Positions 51,351-62,048 of a stretch of 64,000 nt of DNA are shown piece by piece. Both the position numbers and the translations under genes were made by a program. The notes under the pieces were generated by a model. The model saw only the letters and a list, made by a program, of their open reading frames with translations. It was not told where the DNA came from and made no database searches. Positions within the stretch are counted from its first letter, which is position 1, and every line of letters starts with the position of its first letter. The DNA is taken from assembly GCA_021166845.1 (NCBI GenBank), contig JAJPEP010000048.1, forward strand, positions 43,097-107,096, written 5' to 3'. Origin of the DNA: Thiobacillus sp. (GTDB taxonomy: Bacteria; Pseudomonadota; Gammaproteobacteria; Burkholderiales; Thiobacillaceae).

Positions 51351-52270
51351 GTGCGGCGATTATTCAGGTACTGCGCGCCGGCCTGTGCGACCTGGTGATG
51401 GATCAGGGCCGACCTGGCTGGGGCGCGCTCGGCGTGCCCGTCGGCGGCGCGGCGGATCCTGCGGCGCTGGCGGCAGCCAATCGGTTGGTGGGGAATGACG
51501 CGGCGGCGGCGGGACTGGAAATCACCCTGAAGGGGCCCGGCCTGCGGTTTCCGTTGGGGGGCGTCGTGGCGCTCACGGGCGTGCGCTTTGCGGCGACGCG
51601 CAGCAGCGGCGCGGCGGTCGAGTGGGGCGAAACACTGGCTCTGGCGGCAGGCGAGACCCTGAATCTGGAACAGGCGGAAGCGGGTTGCCGCTGCTGGCTG
51701 GCGCTGCGTGGCGGGCTGGCGGTGCCGCCGGTGATGGGCAGTCGCAGCACGTTTCTGCCGGCCGGATTCGGCGGCTATCGGGGCCGTGCGTTGCGAGTGG
51801 GAGATGTGCTGGCAAGCGGGGCACAGTCGGGGGCGGTGCGCTTGCTGCGCGCGCGCGTACCCGCCATCGAGCGGGACGCCCCGCTGCGCGTGGTGGCCGG
51901 ACCGCAAGCCGGCCAGTTCGACGATGCCGGGCTGCTGGCGTTCTTTGCTGGAAACTATCGGGTGGGGGTGGCGTCAGACCGTCGCGGTCTGCGGCTGGGC
52001 GGGCCGGCGGTGACGCATGCGCGGGCTGAACTGCCGTCGCAGGGCGTGCTGCCCGGGGCGGTGCAGGTGCCGCCGGATGGCCGGCCGATCGTTTTGGGCT
52101 GGGACGGTCCGGTGACCGGCGGCTACCCGGTGATTGCCGGGGTGATCGCCGCCGACATGGCGAAACTGGCGCAGCTGCGGCCGGGCGATGCGGTTCGCTT
52201 TGCCACCATCGAGCTTGAGCGGGCCCGCTCACTGGCCACCAAGCAGTGGGAAATCGAGGAACTGACATGA
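51347..52270 (+). CDS. pxpC: 5-oxoprolinase subunit PxpC (KipA, carboxyltransferase-like)
   Basis: A 307-residue biotin-dependent-carboxyltransferase-like protein of the KipA/PxpC family ([19 protein letters not shown] near 19-37; [21 protein letters not shown] near the C-terminus). It acts with PxpB to activate 5-oxoproline with ATP. It overlaps pxpB and pxpA by 4 bases each. Confidence 0.93.
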   Translation: MSAAIIQVLRAGLCDLVMDQGRPGWGALGVPVGGAADPAALAAANRLVGNDAAAAGLEITLKGPGLRFPLGGVVALTGVRFAATRSSGAAVEWGETLALAAGETLNLEQAEAGCRCWLALRGGLAVPPVMGSRSTFLPAGFGGYRGRALRVGDVLASGAQSGAVRLLRARVPAIERDAPLRVVAGPQAGQFDDAGLLAFFAGNYRVGVASDRRGLRLGGPAVTHARAELPSQGVLPGAVQVPPDGRPIVLGWDGPVTGGYPVIAGVIAADMAKLAQLRPGDAVRFATIELERARSLATKQWEIEELT

Positions 52271-52977
52271 TCGAACTTAATGCCGATATCGGTGAAGGCC
52301 GCGACGACGCCAGTCTGATGCCCTATCTGGGGCGGGTGTCGGTTGCCTGCGGCGGCCATGCCGGCGATGCTGCGAGTATGGCCGCCGCGCTGCAGCTGGC
52401 GGCCGCTCATGGGGTGGCGGTGGGCGCCCATCCGGGCTATCCCGATCGCGACTACTTCGGCCGCCGACCGCTGGTCGCGACCGAAGATGAAATTGCAGCA
52501 TGGGTTACGCAGCAGACCGAGGCGCTGGACGAGCAGGCGAGGCGGCTGGGGCTTCGGTTGGCGCACGTCAAGCCGCATGGCGCGCTGTATAATGCGGCGG
52601 CGCGCGACGCGAGCGTGGCGCGGGCGATCGCCCGGGCGGTGGCGGCATTCGATCCGGCGCTGGTGCTGGTGGGCCTGTCTGGATCGCAATTGATTGCGGC
52701 CGGCGCCGCAGCCGGCCTGGCTGTCCTTGACGAAGCCTTTGCCGACCGCCGCTATCAGGCCGATGGTCAACTGGTTTCACGTGAAACCAGCGGAGCGCTG
52801 GTGACCGATCCAGAAAAGGCGGCACATCAGGCGCTCGCGCTCGCGCAGGGCTTGCCCGTCGCCACCTTGAATGGCCGACCCATCAGGATTGCTGCCGGCA
52901 CGATCTGCCTGCACAGCGACACCCCCAATGCATTAAATATCGGCCGGGCGGTCCACGCCGCCCTCAACCGTGGATAA
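52267..52977 (+). CDS. pxpA: 5-oxoprolinase subunit PxpA (LamB/YcsF family)
   Basis: A 236-residue LamB/YcsF-family hydrolase, the third 5-oxoprolinase subunit. The N-terminal block ELNADIGEG and the sites ACGGHAGD, HPGYPDRDYFGRR and VKPHGALYN (metal and substrate region) are all present. The ATG at 52267 is used, overlapping the pxpC stop; the upstream frame start at 52246 lies inside pxpC. A 20-bp parS-like palindrome is embedded in the coding sequence at 52771. Confidence 0.95.
   Translation: MIELNADIGEGRDDASLMPYLGRVSVACGGHAGDAASMAAALQLAAAHGVAVGAHPGYPDRDYFGRRPLVATEDEIAAWVTQQTEALDEQARRLGLRLAHVKPHGALYNAAARDASVARAIARAVAAFDPALVLVGLSGSQLIAAGAAAGLAVLDEAFADRRYQADGQLVSRETSGALVTDPEKAAHQALALAQGLPVATLNGRPIRIAAGTICLHSDTPNALNIGRAVHAALNRG
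52771..52790. promoter_or_regulatory. parS centromere site 1
   Basis: A perfect 20-bp palindrome, CTGGTTTCAC followed by its complement, containing the parS core GTTTCACGTGAAAC (the consensus is TGTTTCACGTGAAACA). It lies within pxpA, 5.6 kb from parB, as chromosomal parS sites often lie in genes near the origin. Confidence 0.85.
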
Positions 52978-52982
52978 TGCCG

Positions 52983-53070
52983 CCCCTGACCCCTGACCCC
53001 TGACCCCTGACCCCTGACCCCTGACCCCTGACCCCTGACCCCTGACCCCTGACCCCTGACCCCTGACCCC
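52983..53070. repeat. Twelve-copy heptanucleotide tandem repeat
   Basis: Twelve perfect copies of CCCCTGA (52983-53066) plus CCCC fill the gap between the pxpA stop and the ATG at 53073. The unit is not a multiple of three, and slipped-strand changes would alter the spacing ahead of the ABC-F gene. The repeat leaves no recognisable ribosome binding site before that start. Confidence 0.95.
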
Positions 53071-53072
53071 CT

Positions 53073-54968
53073 ATGCCGCTGCTTACTTTTGACCGACTTG
53101 AACTCGCCTATGGCCACTGGCCCCTCCTTGATGGCGCCTCGCTGGTGGTCGAGGCGGGCGAGCGCATCGGCCTGATCGGACGCAACGGCACCGGCAAGTC
53201 GAGCCTGCTTAAAATCATCGCGGGCATCAATCCGCCGGATGCCGGGGACGTTTGGCGCAAGCCTTCCCTGAAGCTCGCCTATGTGCCGCAGGAGCCGCAG
53301 TTTCAGCCCGGACATACGGTGTTCGAGGCGGTGGCGGAAGGCGTCGGTGCGGCGCAGGCGCTGCTGGCCCAGTACCATGCCGTGGCGCATGCGATGGCGG
53401 AGGGCGACGAGACGGTGTATGCCGACTTCGAGCGCTTGTCGCACGAACTGGAGGTGGTCGATGGATGGCGGCTCAATAGCCGGGTGGAGGAAACCATGCA
53501 GCGCCTGAGCCTGGACGCCGGCCGCGCGGTCGACACCCTGTCCGGCGGTCTCAAGAAACGCGTCGCGCTGGCGCGCGCGCTGGTCACCGACCCCGAATTG
53601 CTGCTGCTGGACGAGCCCACCAACCACCTTGATTTCTCTGCCATCGAGTGGCTGGAAGGCTTGCTCAAGGACTTCAAGGGCGCGCTGCTGTTCATTACAC
53701 ACGACCGGCGCTTTCTGGACAACGTCGCCAACCGAATTGTCGAACTGGATCGCGGCCAGTTGCGCGAATATCAGGGCAATTTCACCGCATATCAGGCCAA
53801 AAAAGCCGAACAGCTGGAAATTGAGGCGGTGCATAACCGCAAGTTCGACAAGTTCTGGAAGCAGGAGGAGATCTGGATTCGCAAGGGCGTACAGGCCAGG
53901 CGCTGTCGTGACGAAGGCCGGGTGCGGCGGCTTGAGGCTTTGCGCCTCACCCGCGAGGCACGCATAAGCCGTGCCGGCCAGGTCGGCTTCCAGATCGACG
54001 CGGGCGACCGTTCCGGCAAGGTGGTGGCCGAACTTGAGCACGTTATCTACGGTTACGATGACAGAATATTGATTAACGACTTTTCCGGCATCTTGCTGCG
54101 CGGCGACAAGCTGGGCCTGCTCGGCCCGAACGGCGCCGGCAAGACCACCCTGATCCGGCTGATCCTGGGCGAGTTGCAGCCGCACTCCGGCAAGATCCGG
54201 CAGGGCGCCAAGCTCGAAGTCGCCTACTTCGATCAGTTCCGCAATCAGCTGAACGACGACGCGACGCTGATCGACACGATTTCTCCCGGCTCCGACTTTG
54301 TCGAAATCGGCGGACAAAAAAAACACGTCATCAGCTATCTGGAAGACTTTCTGTTCCCCGCCGAGCGGGCGCGCGCCAAGGTGTCGGCACTCTCGGGCGG
54401 CGAGCGCAACCGGCTGTTGCTGGCGCGCCTGTTCGCCCGCCCGGCCAACCTGCTGGTGCTGGACGAGCCGACCAACGACCTCGACATCGACACATTGGAG
54501 CTGCTGGAGCAATTGCTGCAGGAGTACAGCGGCACCGTGCTCATCGTCTCGCATGACCGCACCTTCCTCGACAACGTCGTCACCCAGTCCATCGTGTTCG
54601 AGGGCGGCGGCAAGCTGACCGAAATCGTCGGCGGCTATGCCGATTGGCAGATGTGGAAAGCGCAGCAAGCCAAGGCCGCCCAACAGCCCGCCGGCGCCAA
54701 GGCCCCATCGACGACCGCGTCGCCCAAGCCCGCTGCCAAATCCAGCCTTAGTTACAAGGAGGCACGCGAACTCGAGGCCCTGCCGGGGCAGATCCAGGCG
54801 CTGGAAACCGAGCAGGGGGCGCTTGCCGCCCGCCTGGCCGATCCCGTGCTGTATCAGGATCAGCCGCAGGCGGCGGCGGCACTGCACGCGCGTACGGAGG
54901 CCATCGAGGCTGAATTGCTTGACGCGCTGGCGCGTTGGGAGGCGCTGGAGGCGAAACAGGCCGGTTAG
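53073..54968 (+). CDS. uup: ABC-F family ATPase (Uup)
   Basis: A 631-residue soluble protein with two ABC ATPase domains, Walker A GRNGTGKSS (about 37-45) and GPNGAGKTT, and signatures LSGGLKKR and LSGGERNR. A linker separates the domains, and a C-terminal coiled-coil region (about 560-631) is typical of Uup. ABC-F proteins act on ribosomes or DNA rather than as transporters. The start directly abuts the heptamer array, unusual for a translated gene. parS site 2 begins just after its stop. Confidence 0.92.
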   Translation: MPLLTFDRLELAYGHWPLLDGASLVVEAGERIGLIGRNGTGKSSLLKIIAGINPPDAGDVWRKPSLKLAYVPQEPQFQPGHTVFEAVAEGVGAAQALLAQYHAVAHAMAEGDETVYADFERLSHELEVVDGWRLNSRVEETMQRLSLDAGRAVDTLSGGLKKRVALARALVTDPELLLLDEPTNHLDFSAIEWLEGLLKDFKGALLFITHDRRFLDNVANRIVELDRGQLREYQGNFTAYQAKKAEQLEIEAVHNRKFDKFWKQEEIWIRKGVQARRCRDEGRVRRLEALRLTREARISRAGQVGFQIDAGDRSGKVVAELEHVIYGYDDRILINDFSGILLRGDKLGLLGPNGAGKTTLIRLILGELQPHSGKIRQGAKLEVAYFDQFRNQLNDDATLIDTISPGSDFVEIGGQKKHVISYLEDFLFPAERARAKVSALSGGERNRLLLARLFARPANLLVLDEPTNDLDIDTLELLEQLLQEYSGTVLIVSHDRTFLDNVVTQSIVFEGGGKLTEIVGGYADWQMWKAQQAKAAQQPAGAKAPSTTASPKPAAKSSLSYKEARELEALPGQIQALETEQGALAARLADPVLYQDQPQAAAALHARTEAIEAELLDALARWEALEAKQAG

Positions 54969-54973
54969 AAATG

Positions 54974-54989
54974 TGTTTCACGTGAAACG
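54974..54989. promoter_or_regulatory. parS centromere site 2
   Basis: TGTTTCACGTGAAACG matches the 16-bp parS consensus at 15 positions. It is in the 48-base gap between uup and mnmG, 2.2 kb from site 1 and 3.3 kb from parB, so ParB spreading could cover both. Confidence 0.88.
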
Positions 54990-55016
54990 AAAGCCGGCAG
55001 CGGGTAAAATGCGCCC

Positions 55017-56915
55017 ATGAATTTTCCCGAATCCTTCGATGTCATCGTCATCGGCGGCGGTCACGCCGGCACCGAAGCCGCGCTGGCGGCCGCGCGCATG
55101 GGCGTGAAGACGCTGCTGCTGACGCACAACATCGAAACCCTCGGCGCCATGTCGTGCAACCCGTCGATCGGCGGCATCGGCAAAGGGCATCTGGTCAAGG
55201 AGGTCGACGCGCTGGGCGGCGCGATGGCGCTGGTCACCGATGAGGCGGGGATCCAGTTCCGCACGCTCAATTCGTCCAAGGGCCCGGCGGTGCGCGCCAC
55301 TCGCGCGCAGGCCGACCGCGTGCTGTACAAGGCGGCGATTCGGCAGCGGCTGGAAAACCAGCCCAATCTCACGCTGTTTCAGCAGGCGGTGGATGATCTG
55401 CTGCTTGACGGCGACTGCGTCGTCGGCGTGAAAACCCAGCTCGGCATCCGCTTCGGCGGCCGCGCGGTGGTGCTGACTGCCGGCACCTTCCTTGCCGGCC
55501 TGGTGCACGTGGGGCTGGAAAACTTCCAGGCCGGGCGCATTGGCGATCCGCCATCGCTGTCGCTGGCTGCGCGCCTGCGCGAACTGAACCTGCCGGCCGG
55601 CCGCCTGAAGACCGGCACCCCGCCGCGCATCGACGGCCGCAGTATCGATTTCAGCCAGACCCAGGTCCAGCCGGGCGACGACCCGGCGCCGGTGTTTTCC
55701 TTCATGGGCGATGCGCTTATGCATCCCGCGCAACGCCCGTGCTGGATCACCCACACCACAGAAAAAACGCACGAGATCATCCGCGGCGGCCTTGATCGCT
55801 CGCCGATGTACACCGGCGTGATCGAAGGGGTGGGGCCGCGCTACTGCCCGTCGATCGAGGACAAGATCACCCGCTTCGCCGACAAGGCGAGCCACCAGAT
55901 CTTCCTCGAACCCGAGGGGCTGACCACCCACGAGATCTATCCCAACGGCATTTCGACCTCGCTGCCGTTCGACGTGCAGCGCGATATCGTGCGCTCGATC
56001 CCCGGACTGGAAAACGCCCACATCCTGCGCCCCGGCTACGCCATCGAATACGACTACTACGACCCGCGCAACCTCAAGGCCTCGCTCGAAACCAAATCGA
56101 TCGCCGGACTGTTTTTCGCCGGACAGATCAACGGCACAACGGGGTATGAAGAAGCCGCGGCGCAGGGCCTGCTGGCGGGCATCAATGCTGGCTTGCAGGC
56201 GCAGGGGCGCGACGCCTGGCGCCCGGGCCGCCACGAGGCCTACCTCGGCGTGCTGGTCGACGATCTCATCACGCGCGGCGTCTCCGAGCCCTACCGCATG
56301 TTCACCAGCCGCGCCGAATACCGCCTGCAGCTGCGCGAGGACAATGCTGACATGCGGCTGACCGAAGCCGGGCGTGCGCTCGGCGTGGTCGGCGATGCGC
56401 GCTGGGACGCGTTCAATCGCAAGCGCGATGCGGTCGCGCGCGAGACCGAGCGGCTGAAGGCGACCTGGGTCAACCCGACGATCCTGCCGGCCGCGGACGC
56501 CACCCGTCTCATCGGCCAGCCGATCGATCACGAATACAACCTGTTTGAGCTGTTGCGGCGGCCGAACCTGGATTACGCGCAGGTGCTTGCCTTGCCTGGC
56601 GGCGGGGCGGGCGAGCGTGACCCGCGCGTGGCCGAGCAGGTCGAGATCGCCGCCAAATACCAAGGCTACATTGACCGGCAGAACGAGGAAATCGGCAGGC
56701 AGCACGAACAGGAAACCCTGCGTCTTCCCCCCGACCTCGACTACAGCCGCTTCACCGGCCTGTCGATGGAAGTGCGCCAGCGCCTGCAAACGGCAAGGCC
56801 CGAGACCCTGGGCCAGGCGGCGCGGCTGCAGGGCGTCACCCCGGCGGCGATTTCAGTGCTGCTGGTGTACGCCAAGCGCGGCTTCAAGCCGGACGAACAA
56901 AAGAAAAGCGCATGA
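55017..56915 (+). CDS. mnmG: tRNA uridine 5-carboxymethylaminomethyl modification enzyme MnmG
   Basis: A 632-residue flavoprotein, partner of MnmE, that modifies wobble uridines. The FAD-binding loop [11 protein letters not shown] (about 10-20), [15 protein letters not shown], the family block [19 protein letters not shown] and the C-terminal helical domain are all complete. It is directly followed by rsmG with a 4-base overlap, then parA and parB, the standard origin-linked set. Confidence 0.97.
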   Translation: MNFPESFDVIVIGGGHAGTEAALAAARMGVKTLLLTHNIETLGAMSCNPSIGGIGKGHLVKEVDALGGAMALVTDEAGIQFRTLNSSKGPAVRATRAQADRVLYKAAIRQRLENQPNLTLFQQAVDDLLLDGDCVVGVKTQLGIRFGGRAVVLTAGTFLAGLVHVGLENFQAGRIGDPPSLSLAARLRELNLPAGRLKTGTPPRIDGRSIDFSQTQVQPGDDPAPVFSFMGDALMHPAQRPCWITHTTEKTHEIIRGGLDRSPMYTGVIEGVGPRYCPSIEDKITRFADKASHQIFLEPEGLTTHEIYPNGISTSLPFDVQRDIVRSIPGLENAHILRPGYAIEYDYYDPRNLKASLETKSIAGLFFAGQINGTTGYEEAAAQGLLAGINAGLQAQGRDAWRPGRHEAYLGVLVDDLITRGVSEPYRMFTSRAEYRLQLREDNADMRLTEAGRALGVVGDARWDAFNRKRDAVARETERLKATWVNPTILPAADATRLIGQPIDHEYNLFELLRRPNLDYAQVLALPGGGAGERDPRVAEQVEIAAKYQGYIDRQNEEIGRQHEQETLRLPPDLDYSRFTGLSMEVRQRLQTARPETLGQAARLQGVTPAAISVLLVYAKRGFKPDEQKKSA

Positions 56916-57544
56916 CGGTCGAGCAACAATTAACGGAGGGAATCGCCGCCCTGGATCTGGCTTTGCCCGCAGGCGCCGAGGCGAAGCTGCTGGCCTATCT
57001 GGCGCTGCTGGATAAATGGAACCGTGTGTACAACTTGACCGCGGTGCGCGAGGTCGAGCGCATGGTCGGCCACCACCTGCTGGATTCGCTGGCGGCGGTT
57101 CCCTTCTTTCAGGGCGGCGATTTGATTCGTGTGCTCGACGTCGGCAGCGGCGGCGGCCTGCCGGGCATCCCGCTGGCGATAGCGCGGCCGGAGCTGCGGG
57201 TGACGCTGATCGACAGCATCGCCAAGAAGACCGCTTTCCTGCTGCAGGTCAAGGCCGAGCTGGGGCTGGCCAATTTGAATGTGGTTTCCGGCCGGGTGGA
57301 GGATTACCGGCCCGAGACGGGTTTCGATGTCATCACCTCGCGCGCGTTTTCCGATCTCAAGGAATTCGTCACCCTGACCCGCCACCTGCTCAGGCCGGCA
57401 GGCCGCTGGCTGGCGATGAAGGGGCTGATGCCGCACGAAGAGATCGCGTCCTTGCCGGACTGGGTGAAAGTAAGCGCCAACCACTCGCTTGTCGTCCCGG
57501 GGCTGCAAGCGAGCCGCCATTTGATTATTCTGGAGCCTGTGTAA
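56912..57544 (+). CDS. rsmG: 16S rRNA (guanine-527-N7)-methyltransferase
   Basis: A 210-residue SAM-dependent methyltransferase modifying G527 of 16S rRNA; loss in other bacteria gives low-level streptomycin resistance. The YNLTAVRE segment, SAM loop [16 protein letters not shown] and [15 protein letters not shown] are intact. It overlaps mnmG and parA by a few bases, forming one operon. Confidence 0.97.
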   Translation: MTVEQQLTEGIAALDLALPAGAEAKLLAYLALLDKWNRVYNLTAVREVERMVGHHLLDSLAAVPFFQGGDLIRVLDVGSGGGLPGIPLAIARPELRVTLIDSIAKKTAFLLQVKAELGLANLNVVSGRVEDYRPETGFDVITSRAFSDLKEFVTLTRHLLRPAGRWLAMKGLMPHEEIASLPDWVKVSANHSLVVPGLQASRHLIILEPV

Positions 57545-58329
57545 TGAGCCGAATCCTGGCAATTGCCAATCAAAAGGGCGGCGTCGGCAAGACGACGACG
57601 GCGGTGAACCTTGCCGCGAGCCTGGCCGAACTCGGCCAGCGGGTGCTGCTGGCCGATCTCGATCCGCAGGGCAATGCGACCATGGGTGCGGGCATCGAAA
57701 AGCGCACCGCGCTGCCGACGGTGTACCAGATCCTGCTCAACCAGGTGAGCGTGCGCGACGCGCGGATGCGTTCCGGTCCGGGCCATTTCGACGTCATCCC
57801 GGCCAACCGCGAACTCGCGGGCGCGGAAATCGATCTGGTGAACCTGGAGCAGCGCGACCTGCGGCTGAAGGCGGCGCTGGCGCAGGTGGCCGACGACTAC
57901 GACTTCATCCTGATGGATTGCCCGCCGACACTGAACCTGTTGACCGTCAACGCCTTTGCCTCGGCGGAGGCGGTGCTGATCCCGATGCAGTGCGAGTACT
58001 ACGCGCTGGAGGGCCTCACCGATCTGGTTGCCACCATCAAGAAGGTCAAGCAGCGGCTCAATCCCGGCATCCGCATCGAGGGCCTGCTACGGGTGATGTT
58101 CGACCCGCGCAGCATGCTGGCGCAACAGGTGTCGGACCAGATCAAGCAGCATTTTGGCGACAGGGTGTACGACACCGTCATCCCGCGCAACGTACGGCTG
58201 GCCGAGGCGCCCAGCCATGGCCAGCCGGTGCTGGCCTACGACCGTCAGTGCAAGGGCGCAAAGGCATATATGGAACTGGCCGGGGAAACGCTCAGGCGTG
58301 CCGGCATCGCGACAGGGGAGACAGCATAA
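57544..58329 (+). CDS. parA: Chromosome partitioning ATPase ParA (Soj)
   Basis: A 261-residue deviant Walker ATPase with KGGVGKTT at residues 11-18 and the early signature lysine, LADLDPQGNAT and the DCPPTLNLLTVNA motif. It moves ParB-parS complexes to segregate origins. The ATG at 57544 overlaps the rsmG stop. Cognate parS sites lie upstream at 52771 and 54974. Confidence 0.97.
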   Translation: MSRILAIANQKGGVGKTTTAVNLAASLAELGQRVLLADLDPQGNATMGAGIEKRTALPTVYQILLNQVSVRDARMRSGPGHFDVIPANRELAGAEIDLVNLEQRDLRLKAALAQVADDYDFILMDCPPTLNLLTVNAFASAEAVLIPMQCEYYALEGLTDLVATIKKVKQRLNPGIRIEGLLRVMFDPRSMLAQQVSDQIKQHFGDRVYDTVIPRNVRLAEAPSHGQPVLAYDRQCKGAKAYMELAGETLRRAGIATGETA

Positions 58330-59180
58330 TGGCCAAACTCAAGGGACTCGGGCGCGGCCTCGATGCGCTGCTGGGCGGCGAAGACAACGCGGCGCCGCCG
58401 CAGGGCGACTTGCGCATGATGAATGTGGCGCAACTGGCGCCCGGCAAATACCAGCCGCGCACCCAGATGGATAGCGAGTCGCTGCAGGAATTGGCCGACT
58501 CCATTCGCGCGCAGGGGTTGATGCAGCCGATTCTGGTGCGAGAAGTCGCGGGCGGCCATGAAATTATCGCTGGTGAACGCCGCTGGCGCGCCGCGCAGAT
58601 GGCGGGGCTCGACGAGGTGCCGGTGCTGGTGCGCGAAGTGGCCGACGATGCGGTGGCGGCGATGACGCTGATCGAAAACATCCAGCGCGAAGACCTCAAC
58701 GCCATCGACGAGGCGCACGGTATGCAGCGCCTGATCCATGAATTCGGCATGACGCACGACGCGGTGGCGCAGGCGCTCGGCAAATCGCGCGCGGCGGTGT
58801 CCAACCTGCTGCGCCTGCTCAATCTGTCGCACCCGGTGCAGGACATGCTCACCGCAGGCCTCATCGAAATGGGCCACGCGCGCGCGTTGCTGCCCCTGCA
58901 CGCGACCGCGCAACGCGAGCTGGCGCATGAAATTGAAACCCGCGGCCTGTCGGTGCGCGAGGTCGAGCACCGGGTGGCGCGGCTGAAAGACGCGGTTGCC
59001 GCACCCGTCAAACAAGCCGTTTCGCGCGACGTGATCCGTTTGGAAGAGGCGCTGTCGGACGCACTGGGGATGACCGCCCGCGTGCAGGCCAACAGCAAGG
59101 GCGGCGGCAGGCTGACGCTGAATTTCGCCAGCACGGAAGCGTTGCAGGGCTTGCTGCAGCGTCTGGGCATCCAGCTGTAG
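58329..59180 (+). CDS. parB: Chromosome partitioning protein ParB (Spo0J)
   Basis: A 283-residue ParB. The N-terminal ParA-stimulating end (KGLGRGLDALLGG) is followed by the CTPase/arginine-patch motif GERRWR (82-87), a parS-binding helix-turn-helix (about 140-165; AQALGKSRAAVSNLLRLL) and a C-terminal dimerisation domain. The ATG overlaps the parA stop. It clamps and spreads from the two parS palindromes in this window. Confidence 0.97.
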   Translation: MAKLKGLGRGLDALLGGEDNAAPPQGDLRMMNVAQLAPGKYQPRTQMDSESLQELADSIRAQGLMQPILVREVAGGHEIIAGERRWRAAQMAGLDEVPVLVREVADDAVAAMTLIENIQREDLNAIDEAHGMQRLIHEFGMTHDAVAQALGKSRAAVSNLLRLLNLSHPVQDMLTAGLIEMGHARALLPLHATAQRELAHEIETRGLSVREVEHRVARLKDAVAAPVKQAVSRDVIRLEEALSDALGMTARVQANSKGGGRLTLNFASTEALQGLLQRLGIQL

Positions 59181-59245
59181 GCGTGGGACGCAGCTTGGCG
59201 GATGGGCAATTGTCGGCTATAGAACATCAGTACATGCTGAAATTC

Positions 59246-59266
59246 ATCATCAAGCTGCTTGATGAT
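59246..59266. promoter_or_regulatory. Palindrome upstream of the atp operon
   Basis: 9-bp arms ATCATCAAG (59246-59254) and CTTGATGAT (59258-59266) with loop CTG lie between parB and atpI. There is no T-run after it, so it may be a parB-end hairpin or an operator overlapping the atp promoter -35. Confidence 0.45.
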
Positions 59267-59295
59267 TGCATAGGCCTTGCTAATTCTAGTATCAT
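59266..59295 (+). promoter_or_regulatory. Putative sigma70 promoter of the atp operon
   Basis: TTGCAT (59266-59271) and TATCAT (59290-59295) are separated by 18 bases. The predicted start is close to the atpI ATG at 59305, so the leader would be very short. Confidence 0.4.
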
Positions 59296-59304
59296 GACTG
59301 GCTA

Positions 59305-59673
59305 ATGTTTACCGGCAACCATACCGGCATTCAGCGCGTCGCGCTGGCGCAAGCCGGGCTCGCATTGACCGCCGCGCTGATAAGCGGGGGGGTTGCCGGA
59401 GTCGGGGCGGGGCTTGCCGCCTTGTATGGCGCGCTGGTCGCGTTAGCGGTCAGCGCAGTGCTGGTCTGGCACGAGCGGAAGTCGATGCGGCACCCTGAAT
59501 GGGATCAGCACCGCTTGTTCAAGGTGTTTGTCCGTGCCGGGGTTGAGCGCTTGCTGCTGCTGGCGGGGTTGTTGATTTTTGGCCTCGGGGTCTTGAATCT
59601 GGCGCCCTTGCCATTGTTGCTGGGGCTCCTGTCGGCCCAGCTTGGTTGGCTGGCCGCAGCGACAGGCCGCTAA
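59305..59673 (+). CDS. atpI: ATP synthase accessory subunit I
   Basis: A 122-residue membrane protein with four hydrophobic segments, the normal AtpI layout, with a small basic loop (HERKSMRHPEWD) between the second and third. AtpI helps c-ring assembly and magnesium or ion supply. It is the first gene of the atp cluster but is separated from atpB by a short direct repeat and a strong hairpin. Confidence 0.85.
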   Translation: MFTGNHTGIQRVALAQAGLALTAALISGGVAGVGAGLAALYGALVALAVSAVLVWHERKSMRHPEWDQHRLFKVFVRAGVERLLLLAGLLIFGLGVLNLAPLPLLLGLLSAQLGWLAAATGR

Positions 59674-60630
<957 letters not shown>

Positions 60631-60677
60631 TTTCGATTGTATCCAACCCCTTTTCAACTTCAATTTTTTACCTTTAG

Positions 60678-60926
<249 letters not shown>

Positions 60927-60978
60927 TTCGCGGGTTGATACGGATCTTGTCTAACCCCGTCATGAATAAGGTGCGGAT

Positions 60979-61449
60979 ATGAATTTCAACGCAACTTTGA
61001 TCGGCCAGTCCGTCACGTTCATCTTCTTCGTGTGGTTCTGCATGAAGTTCGTGTGGCCGCCGATCATGAACGCGCTCGAAACGCGCAAGAAGCAGATCGC
61101 CGACGGTCTCGCCGCGGGCGACCGCGGCAAGCACGAACTGGAACTGGCCGCCAGAAAGGCCGCTGACAAACTGCGCGAAGCCAAGGCGCAGGCTGGCGAA
61201 GTGATTGCCCAGGCCGACAAGCGCGCGGCCCAGATCATCGAGGAAGCGAAAACGGCCGCCAAGGAAGAGGGCGAACGTCAGCTTGCCGCCGCCCAGGCCA
61301 ATATCGCACAGGAGACCAACCGCGCACGCGAAAGCCTGCGCGATCAGGTGGCGGCACTGGCCGTGGCCGGCGCGGAAAAAATCCTGCGCCGCGAAGTCAA
61401 CGCACAAACCCACGCTGAGCTGCTGGGCCAGCTGAAAGCCGAGCTGTAA
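60979..61449 (+). CDS. atpF: F-type ATP synthase subunit b
   Basis: A 156-residue peripheral-stalk subunit: one N-terminal membrane anchor (about 5-26) and a long charged, Ala/Glu/Lys-rich coiled coil. The length is that of a standard proteobacterial b subunit. It ends 3 bases before atpH. Confidence 0.96.
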   Translation: MNFNATLIGQSVTFIFFVWFCMKFVWPPIMNALETRKKQIADGLAAGDRGKHELELAARKAADKLREAKAQAGEVIAQADKRAAQIIEEAKTAAKEEGERQLAAAQANIAQETNRARESLRDQVAALAVAGAEKILRREVNAQTHAELLGQLKAEL

Positions 61450-61452
61450 ACC

Positions 61453-61989
61453 ATGAGCGAACTGTCTACCCTGGCACGTCCCTACGCCGAAGCGGTATTC
61501 CGCATGGCACTGGGCGAAAACGATCTGGCGGGCTGGTCGTCACGCCTGCAATCGCTGGCGCTCATCGTATCGGATGCCCAGGTGGCGCGCCTGATCGCCG
61601 ATCCTGCGGTGGCGGCCGATCGCGTGGCCGGCCTGGTTGTCGAGGTGGCCGGCGGCGATCTCGGCGAACGCGGCAGCAACTTCGTCAAGGTGCTGGCCGA
61701 AAACGACCGTCTCGCCCTGCTGCCGGAAATCGGCGCGCAGTTCGAAACGCTGAAGGCCGATGCCGAAGGCACGCTCGAGGCCACCATCACCAGCGCACAG
61801 GAACTGTCGCAAGCCCAGCTCGACGAGCTGGTGGCGGGACTCAAGGCCAGGTTCAACCGCGCGGTGAACGTGCGGGTGGCGGTCGATCCCGAGCTGATTG
61901 GCGGCGCGGTCATTGCCATCGGCGACCAGGTGATCGACGGCTCGGTCAAAGGGCGGCTGCAGCGCATGTCCTTCGCCCTGCAGGCCTGA
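61453..61989 (+). CDS. atpH: F-type ATP synthase subunit delta
   Basis: A 178-residue OSCP/delta subunit that joins the F1 head to the b stalk. The N-terminal helical domain ([14 protein letters not shown]) and the C-terminal motif [20 protein letters not shown] are complete. Confidence 0.97.
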   Translation: MSELSTLARPYAEAVFRMALGENDLAGWSSRLQSLALIVSDAQVARLIADPAVAADRVAGLVVEVAGGDLGERGSNFVKVLAENDRLALLPEIGAQFETLKADAEGTLEATITSAQELSQAQLDELVAGLKARFNRAVNVRVAVDPELIGGAVIAIGDQVIDGSVKGRLQRMSFALQA

Positions 61990-62048
61990 GGCGCGGCCAG
62001 GCTCATCCAACTCATCCTTATCGGAACCTCGCGGTTCGGAGAATATAA

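Noticed and set aside
52983..53070. Possible CRISPR or phage-type array
   Set aside because: The unit is 7 bp without spacers, so it is a simple sequence repeat. No CRISPR array or cas gene is seen anywhere in the window.
52827..54887. 686-residue minus-strand open frame with GQGSGVR repeats
   Set aside because: The repeats are simply the heptamer array read through, and the rest is antisense to uup.
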